Source: Nocardia concava NBRC 100430 (GTDB lineage: Bacteria > Actinomycetota > Actinomycetes > Mycobacteriales > Mycobacteriaceae). Taken from it: a stretch of DNA of 64,000 bases. Every line of letters starts with the position of its first letter. Positions within the stretch are counted from its first letter, which is position 1. The stretch spans positions 28,904 to 92,903 of the forward strand of contig NZ_BAFX01000048.1 of NCBI RefSeq assembly GCF_000308815.1. Direction: 5' to 3'. This document shows positions 17,738 through 27,114 of this stretch, piece by piece. The notes beneath the pieces are model-generated. The model made no database searches and was not told where the DNA came from. It worked only from the letters and a program-made list of their open reading frames with translations. A program made the position numbers and the translations under genes.

Positions 17738-18823
17738 ATGGGTTGGCGAAGAACGCTCGGACTGCTCAGTGTCCTGATCATGTCCGTCAGTACCCTGTTC
17801 GCGCTGTCCGTCAATCCGCGCGCGTCGGCCACCGGTCCGCATAGCGAGGAATTCACCAACCCCATCCTCGTGCCCGGCGCCGACCCCAGCATGGCCTACT
17901 ATCAGGGCCGCTTCCACCTGGTTCAGGGCGACGTCTACAACAACGACAACATCGTCATCCGGTCGTCGGACACCCTGGGCGGCCTGGCCGACAGCAAGCC
18001 GGTCGTCGTCTGGGAACACCCGTCCTGCCCCGGCCCCGCCTGCACCCGGGTCTGGGCACCCGAACTCCAGCACATCGGTGACCGCTGGTGGATCTACTTC
18101 GCCGCCCAATCCGACGACCGCAACGAATCCCACCGCATGTACGCCCTCCGCTCCACGGGCGACGACCCCACCGGCCCCTACGAATACCAAGGCCCACTGG
18201 ACCTCCCCGGCGGCTGGGCCATCGACGGCACCTACCTCCAATACGCCAACGCCGCCTACTTCTTCTGGTCCTGCCTGCGCGACCCCGATGACACACGGGT
18301 ACAAGACATTTGCGTCGTCAAGATGTCGGATCCCATGACGCCCACCGGCGATCGCGTCAGCATCGCAACCCCCGCCGCCGCCTGGGAAACCATCCCCAAC
18401 GACGCCGACCTCCTGATCAACGAGGCCCCACAACCCCTGATCGCCCCCAACGGCAGCCTCTTCCTGACCTTCTCGGCCAACGCCAGCTTCGACGACACCT
18501 ACCGCCTTGGCCTCCTAGAACTCTCCCGCGGCGCGAACCCCCTGGACCCGAAGGGCTGGACCAAGTCCGGCGGCCCCGTCCTACCGGGCTCCACCGGCGC
18601 AATAGCCCCGGGCCACAACGGTTTCCTCACCATCGACGGCCACCCCTGGATCGCCTACCACGCCCGCCTGGAACCCAACACCGGCTGGGCAGGCCGCAGC
18701 ATCCGAGTCCAACCCATGAACTTCACCCCCAAGGGCCGCCCCCAATTCGGCATGGCCCTCGGCCCCGACGCCCCCATCATGATCGACGCCCAGCCCCCGA
18801 ATCCCGCTGCCGCACCGGGCTGA
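17738..18823 (+). CDS. Secreted glycoside hydrolase family 43 enzyme
   Basis: A 361-residue exported enzyme: signal peptide GWRRTLGLLSVLIMSVSTLFALS cleaved near RASA, then a five-bladed beta-propeller. The three carboxylates expected for GH43 are visible: Asp49 in GADPSM (base), Asp163 in AIDGTY (pKa modulator) and Glu229 in NEAPQP (acid). Typical action is on arabinan, arabinofuranosides or xylosides; here it may attack plant polymers or mycolate-type arabinogalactan (inference). ATG 17738 follows GGAGGCG and begins exactly at the signal peptide; an upstream in-frame ATG at 17678 would add 20 non-signal residues. Confidence 0.85.
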   Translation: MGWRRTLGLLSVLIMSVSTLFALSVNPRASATGPHSEEFTNPILVPGADPSMAYYQGRFHLVQGDVYNNDNIVIRSSDTLGGLADSKPVVVWEHPSCPGPACTRVWAPELQHIGDRWWIYFAAQSDDRNESHRMYALRSTGDDPTGPYEYQGPLDLPGGWAIDGTYLQYANAAYFFWSCLRDPDDTRVQDICVVKMSDPMTPTGDRVSIATPAAAWETIPNDADLLINEAPQPLIAPNGSLFLTFSANASFDDTYRLGLLELSRGANPLDPKGWTKSGGPVLPGSTGAIAPGHNGFLTIDGHPWIAYHARLEPNTGWAGRSIRVQPMNFTPKGRPQFGMALGPDAPIMIDAQPPNPAAAPG

Positions 18824-19418
18824 TGGCCGTCAGGTGGTCACTGGCCCGGTCGCGGTACGTCGCCGCGCCACGCGCCGGTCTCGTGGGGCTGGTTCTCGAT
18901 GACGGCGGATGCGAAAAAGGCCGTGCCGCATCCCATTTGGGCGCGATCCAATACGGCCGCACGGCGGAGAAGATCAACCCCGCGACGATCGACTTGTGGC
19001 TGTCGCTACGGCGATAACCGGTTTCTCGGCAGTTAACCGCGCGGAACAGGTCGGATCGGCCGTGGAAATACCGGTGCGTCAACGTCCCGGAACCGGGTAT
19101 GCGAACTTTGTCCGAGGGCTACCTGTAGCCCGAGTGCAGGCGCTTCGTGCGGCTCGCGGCTGAGCACGGCATCAACGGCGATGGTTCCCGCAACGGTGCG
19201 GGATTCGGGCAAGCCGCGAGCACCGAAACCGGCTCGACGGTGCGCAATCCTGGAGAGGGAGTCCGACCATGCCCGATGCGTCCAGCCGCGCGCTCGACGA
19301 GGCGGCGCGTCCTTGTCGCGGCTCGGTCACTGACCGCCGGTGGCGCCGCCCATAGACGACTGGTCCCGCCCGAGCAATCGGGCGGGGCCCCAGTTCGAAG
19401 TTCCGCGGGCCGGACCGT
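18824..19418. other. 595-bp stretch without a supported gene
   Basis: It lies between the GH43 gene and the convergent hemerythrin gene. Only short, low-quality reading frames occur; none has a start with a ribosome-binding site and protein-like composition. The right end carries a terminator-like hairpin (19365-19386). Possibly decayed coding sequence. Confidence 0.5.
19365..19386 (-). terminator. GNRA-loop hairpin downstream of hemerythrin gene
   Basis: CCCGCCCGA (19365-19373) pairs perfectly with TCGGGCGGG (19378-19386) across a GCAA loop, 33 bp beyond the stop of the minus-strand hemerythrin gene. There is no clear U tract, so intrinsic termination is plausible but unproven. Confidence 0.5.
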
Positions 19419-20150
19419 TCACGCTCCCCGCGGCTCGCTGATGGCGTCGCGGACCCGGTCGAGCATGGCCGCGAACGGCCCGACCAGCAGATTGGCCTTC
19501 GCCGATTCCACGCCCTGATGCGGGCGGGTCGGAGCCAGTGCCTCGGCGATCTCGACCGCGCGCCGCATGGCCCGCAGCTGACGGGGCTCCAATTCCTCAC
19601 GCAGCAGCGAGAATTCGTCCTGCTCCTCGTGCTCGGCGTGCTCGATGACGTCCTCGCGCAACTGCGCCAGCCCCTTCTCGAACTCGGTGGAGTCGATATC
19701 GAGCGATTCGAGCTCGGCCAATTGCTGCTTGGCCTGGTTCTCCTCCGCGAGCCGGGCATCGATCACCGTTGCCCCGTCCTCGATTTCGCCGCGGGCGCGC
19801 GGGTGAATGATCTCCTCCTCGGCCGTCTCGTGCACCGCCAGCAGCCGCCGCAACTGCCGGAACTTTGCCTCCCGCTCCGCCGGATCGGAGGCGTCCAAGG
19901 TCTCGGTGAACAGCGTTTTGATCTGCTCGTGCTGGCGCAGCAGCAATTCGATGGCGTCGCCGATGCCCTCGGGTTCGCTGCTCGGCTGCGCCCGGCCCGG
20001 ATCGTTGTCGTGGCTGTGCGCGCCCGCCTGCCGCGGATCGGCCGAATTCTTCTCCCCGAAGCTGCCGCTGCTGGCCTTGCCGCCCTTGCCGGCCTGCTCG
20101 ACAGTGTCCGGGCGATTGCCGAATTGTCCTGGATTGCCGGTGTTTGCCAT
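19419..20150 (-). CDS. Hemerythrin HHE-domain protein
   Basis: A 243-residue protein. The first ~60 residues are a Gly/Ser/Asp-rich disordered tail. The HHE four-helix domain follows with di-iron ligands in LLRQHEQIKTLF, LLAVHETAEEEIIHPRA and VIEHAEHEEQDEF. Such proteins bind O2 or sense redox or NO and are common in stress loci. ATG 20150 is preceded by AGGAGGA, which rules out the longer in-frame start at 20345. A strong hairpin follows the gene. No obvious operon partner. Confidence 0.88.
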   Translation of the reverse strand: MANTGNPGQFGNRPDTVEQAGKGGKASSGSFGEKNSADPRQAGAHSHDNDPGRAQPSSEPEGIGDAIELLLRQHEQIKTLFTETLDASDPAEREAKFRQLRRLLAVHETAEEEIIHPRARGEIEDGATVIDARLAEENQAKQQLAELESLDIDSTEFEKGLAQLREDVIEHAEHEEQDEFSLLREELEPRQLRAMRRAVEIAEALAPTRPHQGVESAKANLLVGPFAAMLDRVRDAISEPRGA

Positions 20151-20423
20151 GGGATGTTCCTCCTGTAGGCGAACAAGTCGCCGGCATGCGGGCCGGGTTC
20201 GCTCGCCGTACCCCGATTCGGCTGGTTCACGCACGATCGAGAGTGTTTGCGGGCGCAGCGACCGAGCGTTGTCGCCCGTGGGAGAGGCGGCCGCCGCAGC
20301 TGATTCGAGAGGATGAGGTGATGTCCGAAACCGACGATCTCGCACAACGTCTGGCCGAAGCGGTCGGCCGGACGGGCCTTACGGTTGCGGCGCAGTTTAT
20401 GCCGTGATCGGGGCGCCGGTGGG

Positions 20424-21074
20424 TCAGTCCGAGCGGGGGAGGTCCAGCGGGGGGAGGGGGCGGTGGCAGATTTCGTGGGCTTCTTCGGGGGAGAGGCCGA
20501 ACATGCGGAGTAGGTCTTCGGCTACCTGGTCGGCGGATTCGGCGTCGTCGCGCTCGGGGTGGTCGTGTAGTAGGCGGCCGAGGCAGAGGGCCGCGCCGGC
20601 GACGATGGTCATCGACAGGTCCGGGTCTTGGATGGTGAAGCGCCCGGCTTTGGCCGCGGCCTCGATGTCGCGGCGGGCGCGGGGGGCGAGCCCGCGGTCC
20701 GAGTTCGCCAGGCTGAGGCCGTTGTTGAGCAGGACCTTGCTGAGGGTGGGGTGCAAGCGGTGCAGGCGGCCGGTGAGGCGGAAGCTCTGCGCGAAGACCT
20801 GAGCCGGGTCTTCGACGTCCTCGCACAGCAGGTCGAGCAGGGCGCCGTGGCGGTCGAGCGCTTCCTCGACGGCGGCCTGGAACAGTTCCTCGCGGCTCTG
20901 GAAGTGGTTGTAGAACGAGCCCATTCCGACGTCGGCGGCCTGGGTGATCTCCAGGATCGGCACGTTGATCTTGCCGTCGGCCAGCAACGATTGCGCCGCG
21001 CCGACCAGTGCGGCGCGCGTGCGGGCCTTGCGGCGTTCCAGGCGATTGGGTCCCGACCCGTTGCTCGCGGTCAT
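20424..21074 (-). CDS. TetR-family repressor of the aromatic-degradation operon
   Basis: A 216-residue regulator with an N-terminal TetR HTH: RKARTRAALVGAAQSLL, then EITQAADVGMGSFYNHFQSREELF. The ATG at 21074 follows AGGAG; further in-frame starts up to 21125 would run towards the operator. The gene diverges from the dioxygenase operon at 21209, and the gap holds two TGACG-N4-CGTCA palindromes, with a third before the MMPL gene at 27208. It therefore probably represses itself, the operon and the exporter, with an aromatic or acyl intermediate as inducer (inference). Confidence 0.88.
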   Translation of the reverse strand: MTASNGSGPNRLERRKARTRAALVGAAQSLLADGKINVPILEITQAADVGMGSFYNHFQSREELFQAAVEEALDRHGALLDLLCEDVEDPAQVFAQSFRLTGRLHRLHPTLSKVLLNNGLSLANSDRGLAPRARRDIEAAAKAGRFTIQDPDLSMTIVAGAALCLGRLLHDHPERDDAESADQVAEDLLRMFGLSPEEAHEICHRPLPPLDLPRSD

Positions 21075-21128
21075 CGATACACCTCTCCTGCTGTCCAGAC
21101 TCAACATCGTAGCCGCTCGACTCAATAT

Positions 21129-21142
21129 TGACGGAATCGTCA
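21129..21142. promoter_or_regulatory. TetR operator copy 1 (TGACG-GAAT-CGTCA)
   Basis: An inverted repeat with 5-bp perfect arms in the gap between the divergent TetR and dioxygenase genes, nearer the TetR start. Same arms as the sites at 21174 and 27115. Confidence 0.65.
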
Positions 21143-21173
21143 GATAACCCTTGACTGACTCCCCACTCGTAAG

Positions 21174-21187
21174 TGACGATATCGTCA
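21174..21187. promoter_or_regulatory. TetR operator copy 2 (perfect 14-bp palindrome)
   Basis: TGACGATATCGTCA is a complete palindrome 21 bp before the dioxygenase ATG; its centre is 45 bp from copy 1. Bound repressor here would overlap the operon's transcription or translation start. Confidence 0.75.
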
Positions 21188-21208
21188 GTACTTGGAAGGG
21201 AGTGGTCG

Positions 21209-22342
21209 ATGAGCGGCCATCACGATGTACACAGCGGTCTGCACAGCGAGCAGGGGGCGCACGCGGGCGAGCATCCGGGCCGAGCGCGCAATCCCGTGAT
21301 CAAGGTGCTGGACCTGGCATGGCTGGAGTTCGAAAAGCCCGACCTGGACGGGGCGGAGGCTTTCGCCCACGCCTTCGGATTCGCGACCGCCGCGCGCACG
21401 GCCGACGAGTTGCAGCTGCGCGGGACCGATCCGGGCGCGCCCTGCGTGCTCATCCGGCGGGGCGAGCGCTCGCGCTTCGTCGGTCCGGCCTTTCGTGCCG
21501 CCGACTCCGCCGATCTGCTGCGGCTGGCCGACGCGACCGGTGCGCGAGCCGTGCCATTGCCGGAATCGCTGGGCGGACTGACCGTCGACCTGGCCGATCC
21601 GAGCCGGCTGCGGGTGCGAGTGGTCGCCGAGACCCACGAACTGGAGGCTTTGCCGACGCAGCAGCCGCATGTCTTCAACTTCGGGCACGAGGTGGCCCGG
21701 GCGAATGCCACGCAGCGACCGCTCCGCGCACCCGCACGCGTGCGCAGGCTCGGACACGTGGTGATCCAGTCGACGAGATATCGCGAGACCCTCGACTGGT
21801 ATCTGCAGAATCTGGGTCTGATCGTCAGCGACTTCCTCTACTACCCGGGCCAGCGGGAGCGCGGCCCGGTCATGAGTTTCATTCGCTGCGACCGGGGTTC
21901 GGTGCCGGCCGACCATCACACGCTCGCGCTGACGCTCGGGCCGTCGAACCGCTATGTGCACTCGGCGTATCAGGTCGCGGACCTGGATGCGCTCGCGGCC
22001 GGTGGAGAGTACCTGCGCGAGCAGGGTTATCGCCGATCGTGGGGGATCGGCCGCCATATCCAGGGCAGTCAGATCTTCGACTACTGGCGTGATCCCGACG
22101 GGTTCATGGTCGAGCACTTCAGCGACGGCGACATGTTCGATTGCACCCTCGAGCCGGGCTGGGCGCCGATGAGCGCTTCCGGGCTGGCGCAGTGGGGCCC
22201 GCCCGTGACCAAGGACTTCCTCGGCATCAAGCCCGGAGCCGAATCGCTGCGCGAACTGCGTTCGATCGTCGAGGCGCTGCGTGAGGACAACGAATTCGAT
22301 ATCCGCCGCCTGCGCGGCCTGATGAAAGTGGCCAATTCATGA
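21209..22342 (+). CDS. Type I extradiol (VOC-fold) ring-cleavage dioxygenase
   Basis: A 377-residue two-domain vicinal-oxygen-chelate enzyme, first gene of a five-gene overlapping operon. The C-terminal catalytic domain shows the metal triad: His183 in RLGHVVI, His236 or His237 in DHHTLAL and Glu302 in FMVEHFSDGD. It should insert O2 into a catechol-type ring made by the hydroxylase encoded at 25540, giving a product for the FAH-family hydrolase at 22339. The N-terminus is an unusual His-rich tail (HHDVHSGLHSEQGAHAGEH), possibly metal-binding or disordered. Preceded by a perfect TetR-type operator. Confidence 0.85.
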   Translation: MSGHHDVHSGLHSEQGAHAGEHPGRARNPVIKVLDLAWLEFEKPDLDGAEAFAHAFGFATAARTADELQLRGTDPGAPCVLIRRGERSRFVGPAFRAADSADLLRLADATGARAVPLPESLGGLTVDLADPSRLRVRVVAETHELEALPTQQPHVFNFGHEVARANATQRPLRAPARVRRLGHVVIQSTRYRETLDWYLQNLGLIVSDFLYYPGQRERGPVMSFIRCDRGSVPADHHTLALTLGPSNRYVHSAYQVADLDALAAGGEYLREQGYRRSWGIGRHIQGSQIFDYWRDPDGFMVEHFSDGDMFDCTLEPGWAPMSASGLAQWGPPVTKDFLGIKPGAESLRELRSIVEALREDNEFDIRRLRGLMKVANS

Positions 22343-23277
22343 GCACATCCATCCTCCGCACCGCCGACGCCTGGTGGGTGCAGACGCCGGCCGGTGCCGC
22401 CCGCATCGATACCACCGCGACGACCACGCGGGAACTGCTCGCCGATCGTGAGGCGATCGCCACGGCCGCGTCCGGCACGGAAACCGTGGCGGTGGAAAGC
22501 CTTTCGCTGATCTCCCCGGTGACCGCGCCGTGTCGCGTGGTGGCGCAGATGACGAATTTCGCCTCCCACGTGAAGGACTCGGGGATGGACCCCGAGACGG
22601 TGCCGCTCACGTTCTTCCGCAAGACATCCGGATCGATCAGCGGACCTCATGACGACGTCATCCGGCCCGCGCATGTGCAGCTGCTCGACTACGAGGTCGA
22701 GATCGGCCTTGTGTTCGGCCGCGAAATGCCGGTCGGCTCCGACGTCTCGGCGGAGAACCTTTCGGATTACGTCGCGGGCCTGGTGGTCACGAACGATGTC
22801 TCGGCGCGCGATGTGCAGCTGCCGAAAACCCAGTTCTACGAGGCGAAGTCGTATCCGACCTTCACCCCCGTCGGCCCGGCGCTGGTGCTGCTGGACGCCG
22901 ATGAGCTGAAGCGGTTCGGGGATCTGCGGCTGCGACTGTGGGTCAACGGTCAAGTGCGCCAGGACATGACGGTCGCGGACATGATCTACCGGCCGGTGGA
23001 GACGCTGCGCGCGCTGACCCGCTTCCAGCGCATGGACGCGGGGGATCTGCTGCTCACCGGCACCCCGATCGGCACCGCGCTCAGCGCCCCGCCCAAGCCG
23101 GTGCAGTTCATCGCCTCGCTGCTGCCGCCGAAGGTCAAGTGGAAGATGTTCTTCCAGGGCCAGGCCAAGAATCCGAAGTATCTGAAGGACGGGGACGTGG
23201 TCGAGGCCGCGATCGACACCGATGACGGCGCCCTCGACCTGGGCCGCCAGCGCACGGTCGTGAGGTACGCCCGGTGA
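22339..23277 (+). CDS. Fumarylacetoacetate hydrolase family protein
   Basis: A 312-residue FAH-family hydrolase/decarboxylase. The metal site is visible as Glu119 and Glu121 in LLDYEVEIGLVFG with Asp153 in VTNDVSARD; TGTPIGTAL and DGDVVEAAID complete the signature. In meta-cleavage pathways these enzymes hydrolyse or isomerise the ring-cleavage product. The ATG overlaps the dioxygenase stop (ATGA) and the end overlaps the ligase start (GTGA), so translation is coupled through the operon. Confidence 0.88.
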   Translation: MSTSILRTADAWWVQTPAGAARIDTTATTTRELLADREAIATAASGTETVAVESLSLISPVTAPCRVVAQMTNFASHVKDSGMDPETVPLTFFRKTSGSISGPHDDVIRPAHVQLLDYEVEIGLVFGREMPVGSDVSAENLSDYVAGLVVTNDVSARDVQLPKTQFYEAKSYPTFTPVGPALVLLDADELKRFGDLRLRLWVNGQVRQDMTVADMIYRPVETLRALTRFQRMDAGDLLLTGTPIGTALSAPPKPVQFIASLLPPKVKWKMFFQGQAKNPKYLKDGDVVEAAIDTDDGALDLGRQRTVVRYAR

Positions 23278-25190
23278 CCGACAACTCGACCCTCGAGACC
23301 TCGGCCGAGGACCTGCTCTGGCCCCGGAACACCGCTCCGGAGGACCTGGCCGCCATCGAAGCGGTGCCACTCGAGGCGCGCGGCCTGCCCGAATCGACCT
23401 ACGCCCTGCTGGTTCGCGCGGCGACGCGGTGGCCGGAGCGCACCGCGATCACCGTGCTGCCGGATGCGGCGCGATGGCGAGAGCCGTTGCAGCGCACCTA
23501 TTCTGAGCTGCTCGCCGACGTGCACAGGTACGCGAACCTGCTGCACGAGCTGGGTGTGCGCCGCACCGACGCGGTCGCGTTGATCGCGCCCAACTGCGCG
23601 GAGCTGATCCCGGCCACTCTCGCCGCACAGTTGGCGGGCATCGCCGCGCCGATCAACGGCGGCCTGTCGCACGAGCACGTCGCCGAACTGCTGCGCCGCT
23701 CGGGCGCCCGGGTCCTGATCGCCGCCGGTCCGGAACTCGAGCCCGACACCTGGACCGCCGCAAGCGAACTCGCGGCGCAAGGTCTGCTGGATGCCCTGCT
23801 GGTGTTGCGTCCGACGGCCGCCTCGGAACCGCCGCCGATTCTGCCCGGCATCGACGGCGTCCGGATCGGTTACCTCGATACCCTTGCCGCCGAGCAGGAT
23901 TCGAGCCGGTTTCACGGAGAGCCGCCGAAGGCATCAGATCTGGCGGCGCTGTTCCACACCGGCGGCACGACGGGGGTGCCGAAGCTGGCGGCGCACCGCC
24001 ATTCCGGTGAGGTTTCCAACGCCTGGATGATCGCCGCCAACTCGCTGCTCGACGAGGGATCGGTGGTCTTCGCCGCGCTGCCGCTGTTCCACGTCAACGC
24101 ACTGGTCGTCACCCTCCTCGCGCCGCTGTTCCGCGGTCAGCCGGTGGTCTGGGCCGGTCCGCTGGGATACCGAGACTTCACGCTCTACGCGGAGTTCTGG
24201 AATATCGTGGCGCACTACCGGATTGCCACGATGAGCGCCGTACCGACGGTGTACGCGGTACTGGCCCAATGCCCGATCGAGACCGACATCACCAGCCTGC
24301 GCTACGCGATGGTCGGCGCGTCCCCGCTGCCGCTCGCGGTCCGCGAGAACTTCCAGTTGCACACCGGGGTCACGCTGGTGGAGGGCTACGGCCTCACCGA
24401 GGCGACATGCGCCTCCGCGCGCAGCTTCCCGGATGCGCCCCGGCCCGGCGCGGTCGGGCAGCGCATGCCCTATCAGCAAGTCGCGGTCGTCCGCACGACT
24501 GAAGACGGCGTATGGGAGACACTCCCCGCCGGTGAGACCGGAGTCCTGGTCATCAGCGGCCCAACGGTTTTCGCCGGATACGTCACCGGCCGCGACGAAC
24601 ACGGTCACCGCCTCGACGGACTGGGCACCGTGGTCGACGGCTGGCTGAGCACCGGCGACCTGGCCCACATCGACGATGAGGGATTCATCCATCTGCACGG
24701 TCGCGCAAAGGATCTCATCATTCGCGGCGGCCACAACATCGATCCCGCGACCATCGAGGACGCCCTGCTGAGCCACCCGCAGGTGAGCGCGGCCGGAGCG
24801 GTCGGGCGACCGGATGTGCACTCCGGCGAGGTCCCCGTCGCCTACGTCGCGCTCACCGCGGGCACCGAGGTCACCGAGGACGAACTGGTGGCGTGGGCCG
24901 CCGAGCGGGTGCACGAGCGCGCCGCCGCACCCAAGACGGTCACCATCCTCGACGCGCTGCCCGTCACCGATGTCGGAAAGCCCTACAAGCTGGGCCTGCG
25001 CGCCGATGCCACGCGCCGCGAACTCCTCGACGCGTTCGCCGAGACCACCGGTGTGGCCGATATCGCCACCGCGGTCGAGGACGGCGCGATCGTCACCACC
25101 GTCGTGCTGAACCCCGATGCCGACCGACCCGCGGCCGAGGCGATCCTGAGCCGCTATGCGATCGACGCGAGAATCGAGGTGCGGCAATGA
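23274..25190 (+). CDS. Acyl-CoA synthetase (AMP-binding)
   Basis: A 638-residue adenylate-forming ligase. The P-loop is HTGGTTGVPKLAAH (about residue 227), the A5 motif GYGLTEAT (about residue 371), then STGDLAHIDDEGFIHLHGRA and the hinge RAKDLIIRGGHNI; the C-terminal catalytic Lys sits in DVGKPYKLGLR (about residue 567). About 50 extra residues follow the usual end. In this operon it most likely makes the CoA thioester of an aromatic side chain or of the ring-cleavage acid. Start GTG 23274 overlaps the previous stop; its own stop overlaps the next ATG. Confidence 0.9.
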   Translation: MTDNSTLETSAEDLLWPRNTAPEDLAAIEAVPLEARGLPESTYALLVRAATRWPERTAITVLPDAARWREPLQRTYSELLADVHRYANLLHELGVRRTDAVALIAPNCAELIPATLAAQLAGIAAPINGGLSHEHVAELLRRSGARVLIAAGPELEPDTWTAASELAAQGLLDALLVLRPTAASEPPPILPGIDGVRIGYLDTLAAEQDSSRFHGEPPKASDLAALFHTGGTTGVPKLAAHRHSGEVSNAWMIAANSLLDEGSVVFAALPLFHVNALVVTLLAPLFRGQPVVWAGPLGYRDFTLYAEFWNIVAHYRIATMSAVPTVYAVLAQCPIETDITSLRYAMVGASPLPLAVRENFQLHTGVTLVEGYGLTEATCASARSFPDAPRPGAVGQRMPYQQVAVVRTTEDGVWETLPAGETGVLVISGPTVFAGYVTGRDEHGHRLDGLGTVVDGWLSTGDLAHIDDEGFIHLHGRAKDLIIRGGHNIDPATIEDALLSHPQVSAAGAVGRPDVHSGEVPVAYVALTAGTEVTEDELVAWAAERVHERAAAPKTVTILDALPVTDVGKPYKLGLRADATRRELLDAFAETTGVADIATAVEDGAIVTTVVLNPDADRPAAEAILSRYAIDARIEVRQ

Positions 25191-25543
25191 AAACCGTGTC
25201 GAAGGTGCTCGGTGGCGTGCTGGCGGCGGAGTTCCTCGCGCTGGGGGCGGCCAAGGTCGCGGCGGTCGCGCCGATGCGCGAACGCGCGGCGCATCTCGGG
25301 TACTCCACCACCGCCTACCGCGGCATCGGCGCGGTCGAGATCGTCGCGGCCAGTGGGTTACTGCTCGGACTGCGCCGCCCCGCGCTCGGCCGGGCGGCCG
25401 GGACCGGACTGGTGCTGTTGATGGCCGGTGCGGTCGTCAGCCACCTCCGAAACGGCGACGGCGCAACCGATCTCGTGCCCGCCGCTCTTACCGCCGTGTC
25501 CGCCGCGGCCTATGTCACCACGGTGGTGGGTGAGCCCTCATGA
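25187..25543 (+). CDS. DoxX-like small membrane protein
   Basis: A 118-residue protein with four predicted membrane helices (SKVLGGVLAAEFLALGAAKV, GIGAVEIVAASGLLLGL, GTGLVLLMAGAVVSHL, AALTAVSAAAYVTTVVG), the pattern of DoxX_2/MauE-type proteins. It overlaps both neighbours (ATGA at 25187 and at 25540). Its role in the pathway is unclear: DoxX proteins have been linked to redox or thiol partners, and it could instead help substrate entry. Confidence 0.75.
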   Translation: MKTVSKVLGGVLAAEFLALGAAKVAAVAPMRERAAHLGYSTTAYRGIGAVEIVAASGLLLGLRRPALGRAAGTGLVLLMAGAVVSHLRNGDGATDLVPAALTAVSAAAYVTTVVGEPS

Positions 25544-27099
25544 ACGCCGCCCCGATTCCGGTGGTGATCGTCGGGGCGGGTCCGTCCGGGCTCACCGCGG
25601 CCACGCTGCTCGCCCAATACGGCATCGAATCGCTGGTCCTCGAGCGGTGGGAGGGCGTCTACCCGCAGCCGCGCGCGGTCCATCTCGACGGTGAGATCCG
25701 GCGGATCGTGGAACGGCTCGGCATCGGAGCGGGATTCGACGCGATCGCCCGGCCCGCCCTGGGGTTGCGGCTGGTGGATCCGCGGCATCGGGTGCTGGCG
25801 CAATTCGACCGCGATCCGGCCGGGGGCCGCAACGGATTCCCCGAAGCCAACCTGTTCGACCAGCCGGAGCTGGAGGCGCTGTTGCGGGCCAATCTGGCAC
25901 TGCATCCGGCCGTTTCGCTGCGTGGCGGTGTGGAAGTCACCGGGCTGACAGTCGAGAAAGACTGTGTCCGAGTAGATTTCGAAGACCGTGCGACCAGCAC
26001 GTCCGAGTCGGTGCGCGCCCACTACGTGCTGGGTTGTGACGGCGCGAACAGCTTGGTGCGCACCGCGATCGGCGCGCGCATGCGGGACCTGCGATTCGAG
26101 CAGCGCTGGCTGGTCGTCGACCTCGCGACCACGATCGATCCCGGGCACTGGGGCGGCGTGCATCAGGTGTGCGACCCGCGTCGAGCCGCGACATACATGC
26201 GCATCGGCACGACCCGCCACCGGTGGGAATTCCGTTTGCGCCCAGGCGAATCCGCCGACGACTACCGCGATCTCGACCGCCTGTGGCCGCTGCTGGACCC
26301 GTGGCTGGCCGACGCCGACCGCGGGGGCCTGGAGCTGGTCCGGGTGGCGGAGTACACCTTCCGCGCACAACTGGCCGATCGATGGCGGTCCGGGCGGGTG
26401 TTTCTGCTCGGCGACGCCGCCCACCTCACCCCGCCGTTCATCGGGCAGGGCATGGGCGCGGGCGTGCGCGATGCCGCCAACCTCAGCTGGAAGCTGGCGG
26501 GGGCGTTGCGCGGCGAGCTGCCGGAGTCGGTGCTCGGCACCTACGAGACCGAGCGGAAACCGCACGCGCACATGATGATCCGGCTGGCCAAGCTCATGGG
26601 CTTGACCATGACCGAGGGCGGCGAACTGGGCAATCGGGTGCGCGGCCTGCTCGCTCCGCGCCTGCACCGGCTACCCGGGCTGACCGAGACGATCATCAGC
26701 GGCGAGTCCCCGCCGCTGCACCGCTCCGCGCTGGTGGCCGCACCGCCGCTGCGGCGAGGTCTGGCCGGACGGCTGGTCCCGAACGAACGGCTCGCCGACG
26801 GGCGCCGAGTCGACGACCACATTGCCGGGCGCTACGCCGTCATCACGACATCCGACCCGTCGCCGGTGGAGGCGGCGACCGTCGAACAGTGCGGCGGTGT
26901 GGTGTTGCGTGCAATGCCGGGCACCGCGCTGCACCGCTGGCTGCGCGGCGGGGGCACCGACGCCGTGCTCGTCCGCCCCGACGGCACTGTGCAGACCTGC
27001 GGGAAGACGCTGTCGGATCTGTATTCGTCACTGCCGAGTTTCGCGCCGAGTGCACGCCCGGCGCGGACCGGCCCGCCAACCCCGAAAGCCGCTGATTGA
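25540..27099 (+). CDS. FAD-dependent aromatic hydroxylase (MhpA/PheA class)
   Basis: A 519-residue class A flavoprotein monooxygenase. The ADP-binding fold VVIVGAGPSGLTAATLL starts at residue 7, the conserved RAVHLDGE follows, and the second FAD motif LLGDAAHLTPPFIGQGMGAGVRDAANLSWKL is at about residues 289-320. The C-terminal thioredoxin-like extension is present, as in 3-(3-hydroxyphenyl)propionate hydroxylases. It should make the dihydroxylated ring cleaved by the dioxygenase at 21209. Last gene of the coupled operon; a TetR-type operator starts 16 bp after its stop. Confidence 0.9.
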   Translation: MNAAPIPVVIVGAGPSGLTAATLLAQYGIESLVLERWEGVYPQPRAVHLDGEIRRIVERLGIGAGFDAIARPALGLRLVDPRHRVLAQFDRDPAGGRNGFPEANLFDQPELEALLRANLALHPAVSLRGGVEVTGLTVEKDCVRVDFEDRATSTSESVRAHYVLGCDGANSLVRTAIGARMRDLRFEQRWLVVDLATTIDPGHWGGVHQVCDPRRAATYMRIGTTRHRWEFRLRPGESADDYRDLDRLWPLLDPWLADADRGGLELVRVAEYTFRAQLADRWRSGRVFLLGDAAHLTPPFIGQGMGAGVRDAANLSWKLAGALRGELPESVLGTYETERKPHAHMMIRLAKLMGLTMTEGGELGNRVRGLLAPRLHRLPGLTETIISGESPPLHRSALVAAPPLRRGLAGRLVPNERLADGRRVDDHIAGRYAVITTSDPSPVEAATVEQCGGVVLRAMPGTALHRWLRGGGTDAVLVRPDGTVQTCGKTLSDLYSSLPSFAPSARPARTGPPTPKAAD

Positions 27100-27114
27100 T
27101 GCGAATGCCACTCA

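Noticed and set aside
18909..19163. An 84-codon ORF after the GH43 gene
   Set aside because: No ribosome-binding site, Arg/Pro-rich random-looking composition, and no recognisable motif.
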